The notes: generated from the letters alone by a model not told the origin. A stretch of DNA of 64,000 nucleotides from Comamonas testosteroni (GCF_014076415.1 NZ_CP043568.1:4650001-4714000), one strand, 5' to 3'; positions 41,257 through 50,790 are shown, counted from the stretch's first letter. Made by a program: numbers and translations.

Positions 41257-43215
41257 CTACTCTCCCGCCAATGCTCGCACGGGCTCCAGACGCGCCGCCG
41301 TCCGGGCAGGCATGAAGCCAAAAACCAGGCCGGTGAACACCGCACAGGCAAATGCCCCCAACATGGCTTTCACCGAAAAAATCACAGGTACGCCCGAGAC
41401 AAGAAGCGTCATCCCGATGCCCAGCCCCACAAGCAGACCAACGCCTCCACCCACAATGGTCACCATGCTGGCTTCCGTCAGGAATTGGCGCAGGATGTCA
41501 CGCTGGCGAGCCCCAACCGCCATGCGAATGCCTATCTCCCTGGTCCGCTCGCGCACCGTCATCAGCATCACGTTCATGACTCCGATACCGCCGACCACCA
41601 GCGAAACTGCTGCAATCAGCCCCAGCATCACGGCCATGCTCTGGCGAGTTGCTGCTTCGGCCTGAATACGAGCTGCTGCATTGCCGATGCCAAAGTCTTC
41701 CCGACCCCCGTGCCGCGCCAGCAGAAGGCTGCGGATCGATCCCTCGGCTTCATGGACCAGCTCCGAGGAGCTGGCCTCCACAACCACGTAATCGGGCTGT
41801 GTCTGCGCTTGATAGACTCTCGCGCGCCCCGACTGATAGGGAATGAAGACCATGTCGTCATAGTCCTGGGCGCCGGAGTCAGCCCCACGCTCGCTCATGA
41901 CGCCGATGACTTCGAACGCCGAGTTCCCGATGATCAGCTGCAGCCCCAGGGGATTGGCCACCTCCGGGAAAAAATGCTGGTGCGCCTTGTGGCCTATCAC
42001 CACCAGCGGAGCCAGATCGCGGTCCTCCACATCCGTGAAGTAACGCCCCTGGGCCACCCTCCAGTGGTGAACCAGCGGCATCTCCTGGCTGGCTGCAAAC
42101 ACATAGACCTGCTTGTCGGCCTTGCCATAGCGCACCGTGACAGGGTCTCCGATGACGGGCATGACTCTGCGTATCGCCGGCAACTCCCGCATGGCGGCCA
42201 GATCGTCTTCGGTGATCTGGCCCGCTGGTCCACCGCTGGCCGGTGGTTTGCTGCCCATATAGAGAATGGCTGTTCCCATGGTGCCCATCTGCTCGACCAC
42301 TTTGCGCCGTGCGCCTTCACCGATGGCCAGCATGACGATCACCGAGGCCACACCGATCACGATGCCCAGCAAGGTCAGACTGGTGCGTACCCGGTTCATG
42401 CGCATGCCCCGCCAGGCACTGCGTGCAGCTTCGGAAATCTCAGCCACCCAGGATATTGCCGACGTTGCGGTGTTGCGCTGCGGGGTCAGCGGAGGCACCT
42501 CTGCTCGGCTCTGAATACCATCGGGAGCGCTGTCATTGACGACGCGTCCATCGCTGATTTCGATGACACGCCTTGCCTGAGCCGCAACGTCGCGATCATG
42601 CGTAATCACAATGATGGTGTGTCCCGCATCTGCCAGCTCGCGCAGCAAAGCCATCACCTCGGCGCCACTATGCGAGTCAAGAGCCCCGGTCGGCTCATCG
42701 GCCAGGATGATGTGGCCGCCGTTCATCAACGCCCGCGCAATGGACACGCGCTGCTGCTGACCGCCCGACAGCTGGTTGGGACGATTGCCCAGACGCGCCC
42801 CCAGCCCCAGAAGCTTGAGCAGGAGCAGGGCTCTTTGCACCCGCTGCTCCTTGGCCAGGCCTGCGTATATCGCAGGCATCTGCACGTTCTCCGAGGCACT
42901 TTCACTGGGAATCAGGTGATAGCCCTGAAACACGAAACCGAAGGCTTCGCGACGTAGCCAGGCCAGGGCATCCGAGTCCAGCGTGGACACATCCTTGCCT
43001 TGAAATTGATAGCAACCTTCGCTCGGTTTATCAAGGCAACCCAGGATATTCATCAAGGTGGACTTACCCGAACCGGAGCTGCCGACGACGGCCACATACT
43101 CTCCCGCGCGAATATCAAGATCAATGCCGTGCAACACGGTCACCGACGGCTGCTCGCCCACTCCGCCATAGTGCTTGCGAATGCCACGCAGCGAAATCAG
43201 CGGAACCTGATCCAT
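41257..43215 (-). CDS. macB: MacB/PvdT-type ABC transporter of a tripartite efflux pump
   Basis: 652 aa from the ATG at 43215 (MDQVPLISL); an ATG at 43227 is possible. The N-terminal ATPase has Walker A GSSGSGKST (about 46-54), signature LSGGQQQRV, Walker B ILADEPTGALDS and the switch His in IVITHDRD. Four membrane segments follow: one at about 290-310, a large periplasmic domain (FtsX/MacB_PCD), and three near the C-terminus. MacB-type pumps expel substrates from the periplasm through an outer-membrane channel. Resemblance to PvdT is close over the ATPase; with the siderophore receptor nearby, siderophore recycling is favoured over macrolides. Confidence 0.92.
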   Translation of the reverse strand: MDQVPLISLRGIRKHYGGVGEQPSVTVLHGIDLDIRAGEYVAVVGSSGSGKSTLMNILGCLDKPSEGCYQFQGKDVSTLDSDALAWLRREAFGFVFQGYHLIPSESASENVQMPAIYAGLAKEQRVQRALLLLKLLGLGARLGNRPNQLSGGQQQRVSIARALMNGGHIILADEPTGALDSHSGAEVMALLRELADAGHTIIVITHDRDVAAQARRVIEISDGRVVNDSAPDGIQSRAEVPPLTPQRNTATSAISWVAEISEAARSAWRGMRMNRVRTSLTLLGIVIGVASVIVMLAIGEGARRKVVEQMGTMGTAILYMGSKPPASGGPAGQITEDDLAAMRELPAIRRVMPVIGDPVTVRYGKADKQVYVFAASQEMPLVHHWRVAQGRYFTDVEDRDLAPLVVIGHKAHQHFFPEVANPLGLQLIIGNSAFEVIGVMSERGADSGAQDYDDMVFIPYQSGRARVYQAQTQPDYVVVEASSSELVHEAEGSIRSLLLARHGGREDFGIGNAAARIQAEAATRQSMAVMLGLIAAVSLVVGGIGVMNVMLMTVRERTREIGIRMAVGARQRDILRQFLTEASMVTIVGGGVGLLVGLGIGMTLLVSGVPVIFSVKAMLGAFACAVFTGLVFGFMPARTAARLEPVRALAGE

Positions 43216-43220
43216 CGCAC

Positions 43221-44402
43221 TCACCATTGCAGCCACCGCAGACCGCCAGGAATCAGGGTTTCGCCGACGATGACCCGCTCGCCCTCAGCCACGCCGTCGA
43301 GCACCTGCACCTGATGGCGACTTCGTACTCCGAGCTTCACGTTTCGCTGCTCAGGCTGCCGCTTGGCTGTCAGCACCCGAACGCTCTGCGATTGCTGATC
43401 TTTCTCAGACTGAAGAGCTGTCAATGGAACCGTCAAGGCCTGCTGCGCACTGCCGGTCACAAAGACCACCTGGGCCGTCATTTGCGGCAGCAGTTCCGCG
43501 TCCTGGTTATCCACATCGAACAATGCGGTATAGGTCACGGCCTTGGTGGCCACCGCAGGTGCCGCCGCATTGCCTGCGGCGGGGGCAACGCTGGCCGGCG
43601 GCGCAGGCAGCACCTGCCTCACCCGGCTGTTCCACCGGCGCGCCTGTTCCTGACCTGCACTCCCCAGAGTCGTGAAATACACGGACATGTCCGCTCTCAC
43701 GCGCCGCACGTCGGCCTCCGATACATCCGTCCAGACCGTCATGGCAGTCAGATCGGCGATGCGCAAAATATTGGGTGTCTGATAGGTCGCATTCAGGGTC
43801 TGCCCTTCACGTGCATCGACGGACACCACCGTACCGGACATCGGTGCATAGATGCTGGTATAGCCCAGACGCGCTTCGTCAGCCTTGAGGCTGGCCTGTG
43901 TTTGCTGCATCTGAGCCTTGAGATGGTCGATGCGCGCCGCAGCCCCGGCGACCTGGGCCTCGGCAATCTGCACATCCTCCTGCCTTGTGGCCTCTTCGGC
44001 GGCCAGTTGCTGCTGTCGTTTCAACTGCTGACCTGCAAGCTTCAGCTGCGCCTGCTGCTCCGCGATCTGGGCCCGCAGGCTCGCCAGCGATGCTCTGCCT
44101 GCATCCACCGTGGCGCGCTGCACGCTGGGGTCGATCTCCACCAGCAATGCACCTTTCTCGACCCTGGCTCCTGGACTGACCAGCAAACGGGTGATCTGGC
44201 CCGAAACCTGGGCCCCTACATCCACATAGGTTCTGGGCTGCAAAGTACCGATGGCAGTGACGGTGGACTCCACATCGCCGCGCTGCACCGCAACACTTTG
44301 GTACTCGACCCTGGGCCGACTCCCCCACCACAAGGCAATACCTGCAGCACAGACCAGCAGCAGCCCGAGGCTGCCCCAGCGTTTGATTTGTCCGACCGTC
44401 AT
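43221..44402 (-). CDS. macA: MacA/PvdR-type periplasmic adaptor
   Basis: 393 aa from the ATG at 44402. An N-terminal signal-anchor (RWGSLGLLLVCAAGIALWW) is followed by the membrane-fusion architecture: a lipoyl half (VESTVTAIGTLQPRTYVDVGAQVSGQI-type region near 40-70), a coiled-coil hairpin (about 105-190), the second lipoyl half (YAPMSGTVVSVDAREGQTLN), and a beta-barrel domain. An insertion of Pro/Ala-rich sequence lies near 265-285. It bridges MacB and the outer-membrane channel. The stop and the macB start region are within a few bases. Confidence 0.92.
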   Translation of the reverse strand: MTVGQIKRWGSLGLLLVCAAGIALWWGSRPRVEYQSVAVQRGDVESTVTAIGTLQPRTYVDVGAQVSGQITRLLVSPGARVEKGALLVEIDPSVQRATVDAGRASLASLRAQIAEQQAQLKLAGQQLKRQQQLAAEEATRQEDVQIAEAQVAGAAARIDHLKAQMQQTQASLKADEARLGYTSIYAPMSGTVVSVDAREGQTLNATYQTPNILRIADLTAMTVWTDVSEADVRRVRADMSVYFTTLGSAGQEQARRWNSRVRQVLPAPPASVAPAAGNAAAPAVATKAVTYTALFDVDNQDAELLPQMTAQVVFVTGSAQQALTVPLTALQSEKDQQSQSVRVLTAKRQPEQRNVKLGVRSRHQVQVLDGVAEGERVIVGETLIPGGLRWLQW

Positions 44403-44511
44403 GAACGTTGCACTTTCCAGAAAACAATTCGCAGTCGCTGCTGAAACCCATGGCCACGGCATGAATTGGAGCGATTGAAGATCAGAAGCCTTGCGGGCTT
44501 CAAGGGATCCG

Positions 44512-44853
44512 TCACCAGAGGCAGCTGACGCCCCCCAGCAGCACCGTCACGGCGGCTGCAACAGCCAGGTGTCGAGCCGACCAGGAAAGCCCCGCGACCG
44601 TCGCGAGAGCCCCCAGACTCCAGAAGCCCAGCACGAGCAAGGTGCTGGCCGTTGCACTCCATCCGCGGATGCTCGGTAGCCAGACGGCCAGCAAAAGCAG
44701 TCCCCCCAACACACGCAGCGCCATACGATGCGCTGCCGGCACCTCGTCCAGAGATGCCAATTGCGCGTAATGGCGGTCCATGGCAAAAGCGAGAGCCGTC
44801 ATGCCTCCCATCGAAAGAGCAAAGGCCTGCAAGGATGACTGCCACAAGGTCAT
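44512..44853 (-). CDS. DUF3325 family membrane protein
   Basis: 113 aa with three hydrophobic segments (LQAFALSMGGMTALAFAMDRHY, LGGLLLLAVWLPSI, LLVLGFWSLGALATVAGL). DUF3325 proteins occur in iron-siderophore operons beside PepSY proteins and DUF3649, and probably help a ferric-siderophore reductase complex in the inner membrane. The start overlaps the PepSY gene stop (ATGA). The 110-base gap to macA contains a short GC-rich inverted repeat (GAAGCC/GGCTTC) but no clear terminator, so the pump genes may be co-transcribed. Confidence 0.8.
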   Translation of the reverse strand: MTLWQSSLQAFALSMGGMTALAFAMDRHYAQLASLDEVPAAHRMALRVLGGLLLLAVWLPSIRGWSATASTLLVLGFWSLGALATVAGLSWSARHLAVAAAVTVLLGGVSCLW

Positions 44854-46586
44854 GACAGGCTCCCCTGCTTCGCGGCACTTGCATCCGCAGCCACAGGCAG
44901 GTCTCTCGACAATTCACGAGCCGACAGTTCACGAGCCATTTGCTTTCGCGCAGGCTTCAGGTTCGATGCCTTGCGCATCCAGGCCCAGGCAGCAGCCGCC
45001 GCCACTCCGACAGCAACGGCGAAAAGCTCTACCCCCGCGCTCTCCCAGTCACCATCGAGAAGGTATGCAGCAAGTTGCTCTCCAGTCGTCACGAGATTCA
45101 GCAAGGGCAACAGAAGACAAAGCACAGCCAGCGCTGCCATCTGATCACGCCATGCCAGTGGCGGCGACCTCAGCAGCGCATGTGTGAGAGCCAGAATCCA
45201 CAGCGCAAAGAACACCACCAACTCCCATCTGGAGCGTTGCGAGATTTCGACAGGCAGCAAGCGATTGGCCCACAAAAATCCCACACAGGCGATGCCCAGT
45301 CCCGTGATGGCCGCCACATTCGCTGCTTCAATCATCCGGTAGACCGCGGAGGTGCTGGAGCCAAACTCCCCATGATGCTTGGCGCGCCGTTTGACCATGA
45401 AGAGAATCGCCCCCGTGGCCATCATGGCGCTTCCGGCCAGCCCGAAAATGAAGTACAGCCACTTCAGCGGTCGCCCGCCATAAGTCGCCATATGCATCCC
45501 GCCGATCACCGATTGCGTAAGCGATGCCGCACCGCCATCCACACCTCCTGGCAAGCGCAACTGCTGCAACTCTCCAGTGGCGGCCGAGAACATGGCCATG
45601 CCGCTGCTGGGGCTGAGACGCTTGCTCAGATCGTCGGCTTCATTCCATCCGTAAATGCCGATGCGTGCAGCTTCATCGCCCGGGTAATCAATCACCACCA
45701 CTCGCACCGCTTGCCCGATCAAGGCCTGCCCGCGCAGCACGAAGGACTCCAGATCCGGTACGGGCATGGCCTGACCCGAACGCTGTGGCTTGCCTGGTTC
45801 ATTCAGCGCCACCTGGAAAGACTTGACGGCTTCGGCACTGCTGCCGAAGTAGGCCGCAATGCCGGCAGGCATGAAGGTCGCGCAGGATATGGCGATGCCT
45901 GTATAGGCGATCATGAGCAGGAAAGGAAGCGTCAGCACCGCCACGGCGTTGTGCATGTCCAGCCAGCTTCTCTGCCCTTTGCGAGCGCGGAAGGTGAAGA
46001 AGTCCTTGAAGATTCGTCTATGGGTAATCACTCCGCTGACCAGTGCCACCAGCATGGCAAGCGCGGCGATGCCCACAATCCAGAGTCCGAGCTGTCCTGC
46101 ATGCAGCTGATAGTGGAAATCCACGAAATGATGGCCACCCAGTGTCTGGCGCACCTTGGGAACGTCAGCGGCATCCATGGCACTGCCGGACTTCGGGTCC
46201 AGCTGGGCCGCCGCATACTGTCCCTCGTGATCGAACCAGTAGACGCGTAAATCCCCGCCCCCTTGGGAGTCTGCAGGCCACAGCTCCCACATGTCTGCGC
46301 CAGGGTGCTGCCGCTCCATATAGGCCATGCCCCATTGCAGACGCTGGTTCAGGGAAGACTGCGCTTGCGGCACAGTACCCGCCTGCCTGGCCTCTGCTTG
46401 TTCATGGGCATGATGCTCGGGGGTCATCCAATGGGTGATGGGCTCCTCGAAGACGGCCAGGGTCCCCGTCAGAAAAACGGCATACAGCAGCCAGGAGAAC
46501 CACAGGCCGCACCAGGTATGCAACCATGCCTGTGCCTGCCGGAAGCTGCCTTTGCCTGCGCCCGATTCCTTCTTTGCCGGCTGCAT
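44850..46586 (-). CDS. PepSY-domain membrane protein, probable ferric-siderophore reductase (FpvG/PiuB type)
   Basis: 578 aa from the ATG at 46586, overlapping the upstream stop (TGATG). PepSY_TM architecture: the first span with HTWCGLWFSWLLYAVFLTGTLAVFEE (about 19-44) and the His-rich loop PEHHAHEQ, a large periplasmic region with HHFVDFHYQLHAG, then further spans (WLDMHNAVAVLTLPFLLMIAYTG, GGRPLKWLYFIFGLAGSAMMATGAILFMVKRR-type segment) and four hydrophobic C-terminal segments. The His pairs probably bind haem. Homologues reduce ferric siderophores in the periplasm or inner membrane and release Fe(II). Confidence 0.88.
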   Translation of the reverse strand: MQPAKKESGAGKGSFRQAQAWLHTWCGLWFSWLLYAVFLTGTLAVFEEPITHWMTPEHHAHEQAEARQAGTVPQAQSSLNQRLQWGMAYMERQHPGADMWELWPADSQGGGDLRVYWFDHEGQYAAAQLDPKSGSAMDAADVPKVRQTLGGHHFVDFHYQLHAGQLGLWIVGIAALAMLVALVSGVITHRRIFKDFFTFRARKGQRSWLDMHNAVAVLTLPFLLMIAYTGIAISCATFMPAGIAAYFGSSAEAVKSFQVALNEPGKPQRSGQAMPVPDLESFVLRGQALIGQAVRVVVIDYPGDEAARIGIYGWNEADDLSKRLSPSSGMAMFSAATGELQQLRLPGGVDGGAASLTQSVIGGMHMATYGGRPLKWLYFIFGLAGSAMMATGAILFMVKRRAKHHGEFGSSTSAVYRMIEAANVAAITGLGIACVGFLWANRLLPVEISQRSRWELVVFFALWILALTHALLRSPPLAWRDQMAALAVLCLLLPLLNLVTTGEQLAAYLLDGDWESAGVELFAVAVGVAAAAAWAWMRKASNLKPARKQMARELSARELSRDLPVAADASAAKQGSLS

Positions 46587-46885
46587 CAGCGTCCCTTCAG
46601 AAAGATCAACGCTGCGGTGCCAAGAAGCATGCCGATCATCACGATGCCCAGCACGCCCCATATCCGCCGTGGCGATGCCGGAGAAAAAGCCCAAATCACG
46701 GCAGCCACGTACCAGAGCCAGCTGGACTGCATGCCCCCCAGAATGGTCTCCACACGAGATTGACTCATCGCACCACATAAAACCACCCAGGCACTGGAGA
46801 CGGCATAGCCTCCCAGCACTGCAGCAGCCAGACGCGATCCCAGTCCCCAGTCAGAGCGACACCCATCAGATTGCGACATTGCCAC
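46586..46885 (-). CDS. DUF3649 family membrane protein of iron-uptake operons
   Basis: 99 aa with three hydrophobic segments (LAAAVLGGYAVSSAWVVLCGA, WLWYVAAVIWAFSPAS, WGVLGIVMIGMLLGTAALIFL). DUF3649 proteins accompany PepSY iron reductases. It lies 6 bases after the TonB-dependent receptor gene and overlaps the PepSY start. Met1 or Met3 may start translation. Confidence 0.82.
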   Translation of the reverse strand: MAMSQSDGCRSDWGLGSRLAAAVLGGYAVSSAWVVLCGAMSQSRVETILGGMQSSWLWYVAAVIWAFSPASPRRIWGVLGIVMIGMLLGTAALIFLKGR

Positions 46886-46891
46886 GCCCCG

Positions 46892-49114
46892 TCAGAAACG
46901 GCCCTTGAGCGACACGGTAACCGTACGCTTTTCGCCGTAGAAGTTGCCGTAACCCGCATAGCCGACCGTGCTGTAGTAAGTCTTGTCAAACAAGTTCCCC
47001 ACATTCATCGCAAGGCTCCAATCCTTGTTGAACGCATAGGCCACACGAGCCGACCAGATGGCATAACCCGGGGAAGTGAAGTTGTACGGCGTCCAGGCTC
47101 CGTCATAACGGCCCGTTGCCGGGTTGTAAGCGCTGATGCCCGAAGCCCGGTAGTTCGAGCTCTGCGCCACCACACCGCCGCCCACGCTCCAGCCGCGCAA
47201 ATCGCCGCTCAAGCGATAGTCCGCCCAGGCCTTGAACAGATGGCGCGGCGTGACCGTGCTGAACTGGGCGCTGTCCTTGCGTCTGTCTTCATTGCTGTTG
47301 TAGGTATAGCCCACCGCCAGCTGGAGATTGGGAGTGATTCGCCCCGTCATCTCCAGATCGATGCCCTGGCTCAGCTTGAAGCCGTCGCGGAAGTAGCAGC
47401 AACCGCCGCGCCAATCGGTCTGGGGGTAAGCGGGGTCGTAAACGGCCTCGCCTTTTTTATCAGTACGAAACAATGCCGCACTGGCAATCAGATTGGGGGT
47501 CAGCTCGCTTTTGACACCCAGCTCGTAGGTACGACCACGCACCGGATCAAGAGGCGTTCCAGGTAGCGGTGCAGAGAATTTTCCGGCCTGAGACTGATAG
47601 ATCTCGGCGGTGCTGAAATACAGATTGGTGGACCTGGTCAGCTCATGCATCAGCCCCATATAGGGCACAAAGACATTCGACTCCCGGCTGCTGGCCGTGA
47701 GCGCACCGTTCATGTCATGCTGGGTATTGCGATCCTGCAGCACATAGCGTCCGCCAAGCACCACGGACCAACGCTCCACGGGACGTAGACGAACGGAGCC
47801 ATAGAGGCCGCTCTTTTGCGTCTTGGTCTGCGAGCCACTGGTCCAGTCACCGAGCGGATAACCGGGGTCCTGCGGTGGAATCCGGTTGAATACGTCGGCC
47901 GGCCCCACTCTGGGCCACAGACTTCGATTGGTATTGCTGTTGCGGTGCTGATCGAAACCCAGGATCACATCGTGGCGCTGACCCAGGGCATCAAAGCTGC
48001 CCTGCAAATTGATATCGAAGCTGGTTTCACGCTCGCGTGACTTGGCTTGATGGATCCACCAGTCCGCCCCCTGCAGCGTGACGGGATCCGGCGAACTTTC
48101 GATCTCTGCGCCGTTCACGCCTTCATTGAAGCGGGTGTATCTGAGCTGGGTCTTGAGCAGCCAGTCGTTGCCGAGCTGCTGCTCCAGCTTGGCAAAGACC
48201 GTGGTGTTTTCGCGATTGATCCAGTTCCAGGGCGCGCCAAAGTTGGTATTGCGCGCAAAGCCGATATCGCTGCCGTCCGCATAGCGCGGCAGGCTGGCAT
48301 TGAAGCCCGTATTTCTGTCTTTCTGATAGCTGGCCCCCAGCGTGGCAACCGTGCTGGACGTCAGGTCCATCTCCAGCGCCCCATACAACATCTGCCGCTT
48401 GAGCTTGGATGGCGCGGCCATTTCCTTGCGGTCATGGTTCACGGCCACGAAACGGCCACGCAGAGTTCCGCTTTCGTTCAACGCCCCCGTGGTGTCGAGC
48501 TCAGCGCGATAGTTGCTCATGGTTCCGCCGGAAAGCAGCACCTGCGTCTGACGTTTGGCCTGTGGCCTTTTGTAGGTGAAGTTCAGAACCCCACCAGCCT
48601 CACCTGCACCAAACAGGCCGTCGGCCCCGCGCAGCACACTGACGCTGTCGAACTGCGCCATGTCCAGGCTGCGACTGCCCGAGCGAGAGGAGCTGGCAGC
48701 ACCGCCATCAAACCGGAAATTGGTGATATTCATGCCGCGGGACAGATAGGTCGTATCCAGCCAGGTCTCTTCGCGAGTGATTCCGGTGGTGTAGTTCATC
48801 ACATCATCGAGCGTGCGCATGGCCTGATCGTCCATGCGCTGACGGGTTACCACCGTCACCGACTGCGGAACTTCACGCAGCGACTGCGCCGCCTTGCCGA
48901 CCTCCACTCCGCCAGCCACATAGGAGTCCCTGGACTCTCCATATACATTGGGAATAGCCTTCTCCTGCACGGTCACTTCCGCAAGTGTCGATGCAGCATC
49001 CTCCTGTGCATGGCTGACAAAGGGCAGCAGGCAGACCACACTGACGGCCGCAGCCGTGGCGTGAAGACGAAATGGCAAAGCCCCGACTACGGGGCAAAAC
49101 GAACGTTCCAGCAT
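46892..49114 (-). CDS. TonB-dependent ferric-siderophore receptor
   Basis: 740 aa from the ATG at 49114 (MLERSFCP). The signal peptide ends near FVSHAQ. The plug domain includes SLREVPQSVTVVTRQRMDDQ (about 80-99) and the NYTTGI segment; the barrel ends with the typical terminal Phe (VTVSLKGRF). There is no N-terminal secretin/STN signalling domain, so it does not work through a cell-surface sigma/anti-sigma relay. It is the first gene of the iron operon and has a good Fur box 110 bases upstream. Its ligand is unknown; the downstream reductase and pump suggest a pyoverdine-like or other recycled siderophore. Confidence 0.92.
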   Translation of the reverse strand: MLERSFCPVVGALPFRLHATAAAVSVVCLLPFVSHAQEDAASTLAEVTVQEKAIPNVYGESRDSYVAGGVEVGKAAQSLREVPQSVTVVTRQRMDDQAMRTLDDVMNYTTGITREETWLDTTYLSRGMNITNFRFDGGAASSSRSGSRSLDMAQFDSVSVLRGADGLFGAGEAGGVLNFTYKRPQAKRQTQVLLSGGTMSNYRAELDTTGALNESGTLRGRFVAVNHDRKEMAAPSKLKRQMLYGALEMDLTSSTVATLGASYQKDRNTGFNASLPRYADGSDIGFARNTNFGAPWNWINRENTTVFAKLEQQLGNDWLLKTQLRYTRFNEGVNGAEIESSPDPVTLQGADWWIHQAKSRERETSFDINLQGSFDALGQRHDVILGFDQHRNSNTNRSLWPRVGPADVFNRIPPQDPGYPLGDWTSGSQTKTQKSGLYGSVRLRPVERWSVVLGGRYVLQDRNTQHDMNGALTASSRESNVFVPYMGLMHELTRSTNLYFSTAEIYQSQAGKFSAPLPGTPLDPVRGRTYELGVKSELTPNLIASAALFRTDKKGEAVYDPAYPQTDWRGGCCYFRDGFKLSQGIDLEMTGRITPNLQLAVGYTYNSNEDRRKDSAQFSTVTPRHLFKAWADYRLSGDLRGWSVGGGVVAQSSNYRASGISAYNPATGRYDGAWTPYNFTSPGYAIWSARVAYAFNKDWSLAMNVGNLFDKTYYSTVGYAGYGNFYGEKRTVTVSLKGRF

Positions 49115-49588
49115 GAGCGTTTCAAAGAAAAACCAGGGTGCTTTCTTCAGGCAAGAAGTGCCGAAGAACAAATGACGCTGTGGCTGGAACGGAGATACCG
49201 TATAGGGGCTGGCAGCAAAGAAACATAACGAGAATCAATCTCAGTTCTATTTCTTCGCGGATTGTAAAGCTCAGGTAAAAAAAATACCACTGTTTTGTAA
49301 AACAGTAGCTCCTGTCTCTGCCGATGTATCGCTGCGCATCTGCCAGCCTGTTGTCTGACCGATATACAGCTGATGCTATTTACACACCGGCATCAAGCTG
49401 GCGTCACTGCCGCAACGATGCGGTCTGGCGCTACGTGGCGCCTCGCCCGGCGAGGTTCCGATTGATAAGTGGATTTTTGCGAAATGCCCCGTGCTTCTGG
49501 CGCATAGAAGATACATGGCATGAGCGTCACTCAATGGAGATCGCAGGCCCGCCTCCAAAGATGGCAGATGCGCATCGTGCACAAAGAA
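49115..49588. other. Intergenic region upstream of the siderophore receptor
   Basis: Contains the Fur box and presumably the receptor promoter at its left. From about 49320 to 49580 a few short open frames exist on both strands, but none has a ribosome site or protein-like composition. No gene is seen. Confidence 0.45.
49224..49242. promoter_or_regulatory. Fur box upstream of the siderophore receptor operon
   Basis: CATAACGAGAATCAATCTC matches the 19-bp consensus GATAATGATAATCATTATC at 14 of 19 positions. It lies 110 bases before the receptor start, consistent with iron repression of the whole operon. Confidence 0.65.
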
Positions 49589-49620
49589 AAAGCCCCGGCT
49601 GCATAAACAACCGGGGCTTT
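49589..49620 (-). terminator. Terminator of tRNA-Gln
   Basis: AAAGCCCCGG (49589-49598) and CCGGGGCTTT (49611-49620), a perfect 10-bp stem with a 12-base loop, followed on the minus strand by TTCTTT. It lies immediately downstream of the tRNA. Confidence 0.85.
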
Positions 49621-49627
49621 TATATCT

Positions 49628-49704
49628 TGGCAGGGGAAGAAGGATTCGAACCTTCGCATGCTGGAATCAAAATCCAGTGCCTTAACCAGCTTGGCGACTC
49701 CCCT
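49628..49704 (-). tRNA. tRNA-Gln(UUG)
   Basis: 77 nt with encoded CCA. Acceptor AGGGGAG pairs with TTCCCCT (one G-T pair), discriminator G, D-arm GCCAAGCTGGTTAAGGC, anticodon stem CTGGA/TCCAG with loop TTTTGAT (anticodon TTG), and T-arm GGTTCGAATCC. The anticodon and AAGGCACTGGATTTTGAT segment match bacterial tRNA-Gln. Confidence 0.94.
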
Positions 49705-49716
49705 AAAGAGAAAGCG

Positions 49717-49722
49717 ATTATA
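49717..49722 (-). promoter_or_regulatory. -10 box of the tRNA-Gln promoter
   Basis: TATAAT on the minus strand lies 12 bases before the tRNA 5' end, consistent with transcription starting just upstream. The -35 element is not clear. Confidence 0.6.
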
Positions 49723-49803
49723 GCGCGGTTTTCTCAACTTTGAGAGAACTCCGGCGATCAGGGCCTGAAGGCGAAAATGCTCAGTGCCTGCCAGGTGCTT
49801 CCA

Positions 49804-50790
49804 TCAGTCCAGCGTGACCTTGGCCTCGCGAATGACCTTGCCCCATTTGGCAGTTTCGGCGGCGATGAAACGATCGCACTCCTCCGGCGTCGAACCTTCT
49901 GCAAACGTGCCCATGGTCTGCTGCATGCGCTGGGAAATCTCAGGACTGCGAATGATGCGAGTGACTTCGGCGGACATGCGCTGCACGATCTCCTTGGGCA
50001 CTCCTGCCGGTGCAATCATTGCTGCCCAGGTGCTGCCCATCAGGTCGGGGATGCCTTGCTCGGCAAATGTCGGTACATCGGGCAAAACAGCCAGTCGCTT
50101 GTCGCTGGCAACGCCAATCAGACGAATGCGACCTGCCTTGGCAGGCTGGATCAGATTGGGCGGAGGATCGAGGAACAACTGGATCTGACCGCCCATGAGG
50201 TCGGTCAGTGCCGGTGCGGCCCCCTTGTAGGGCACATGGGTCATATCCGTCTTGGTCAGCAGCTTCATCAACTCGGTTGTCAGATGCGCGCTGGAGCCGC
50301 TTCCCGAGGAGCCAAAGCTGACCTTGCCAGGATGTGCCTTGGCATAGTCAATCAGCTCCCGCGTGGTCTTGAACGGAGCATTGATGGACACTGCTGCAAC
50401 CAGGGGCGAGATTCCCATCAGAGACACGCCGACCAGATCCTTGCCGGGGTTGTAGGGCAGCTTGGGATACAGCGTGGTGTTGGCCGCATAGGCGGCAATC
50501 ACCACTCCGAACGTGTAGCCATCAGGTGCGGACTTGGCCACCTGATCCACACCGATGAGACTGTTCGCGCCGGGCTTGTTGTCTATGACTATGGGTTGGC
50601 CCAGCGCTTTCTGCAAACCCACTTGCAGCAGACGAGCCATCTGGTCGGTGAAGCCGCCCGCCGTGTAGGGAACGACGATGCGTATGGGTTTGGAGGGCCA
50701 GGGGCTCTGAGCCCAGACCGAGGGAGCCAGCATGGCGGCGCCGGCTGCGGCGCTTGATTGAAGAAAGCTGCGGCGAGATGTCGAAGGCAT
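49804..50790 (-). CDS. Bug-type tripartite tricarboxylate transporter substrate-binding protein (1)
   Basis: 328 aa from the ATG at 50790. A twin-arginine-like signal peptide (RRSFLQSSAAAGAAMLAPSVWAQ) exports it to the periplasm. The mature start WPSKPIRIVVPYTAGGFTD is the Bug/TctC hallmark, followed by GQPIVIDNKPGANSLIG, APDGYTFG, and the MTHVPYKGAAPALTDLMGGQIQ-type ligand-site segment. No TctA/TctB membrane genes are beside it. Such orphan receptors bind carboxylic acids. It is the last gene of the catabolic cluster, so its ligand may be the cluster's substrate. Confidence 0.9.
   Translation of the reverse strand: MPSTSRRSFLQSSAAAGAAMLAPSVWAQSPWPSKPIRIVVPYTAGGFTDQMARLLQVGLQKALGQPIVIDNKPGANSLIGVDQVAKSAPDGYTFGVVIAAYAANTTLYPKLPYNPGKDLVGVSLMGISPLVAAVSINAPFKTTRELIDYAKAHPGKVSFGSSGSGSSAHLTTELMKLLTKTDMTHVPYKGAAPALTDLMGGQIQLFLDPPPNLIQPAKAGRIRLIGVASDKRLAVLPDVPTFAEQGIPDLMGSTWAAMIAPAGVPKEIVQRMSAEVTRIIRSPEISQRMQQTMGTFAEGSTPEECDRFIAAETAKWGKVIREAKVTLD

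Noticed and set aside
49324..49743. 139-codon frame upstream of and through tRNA-Gln
   Set aside because: It covers the tRNA gene in antisense and its C-terminus is tRNA sequence, so it is not coding.
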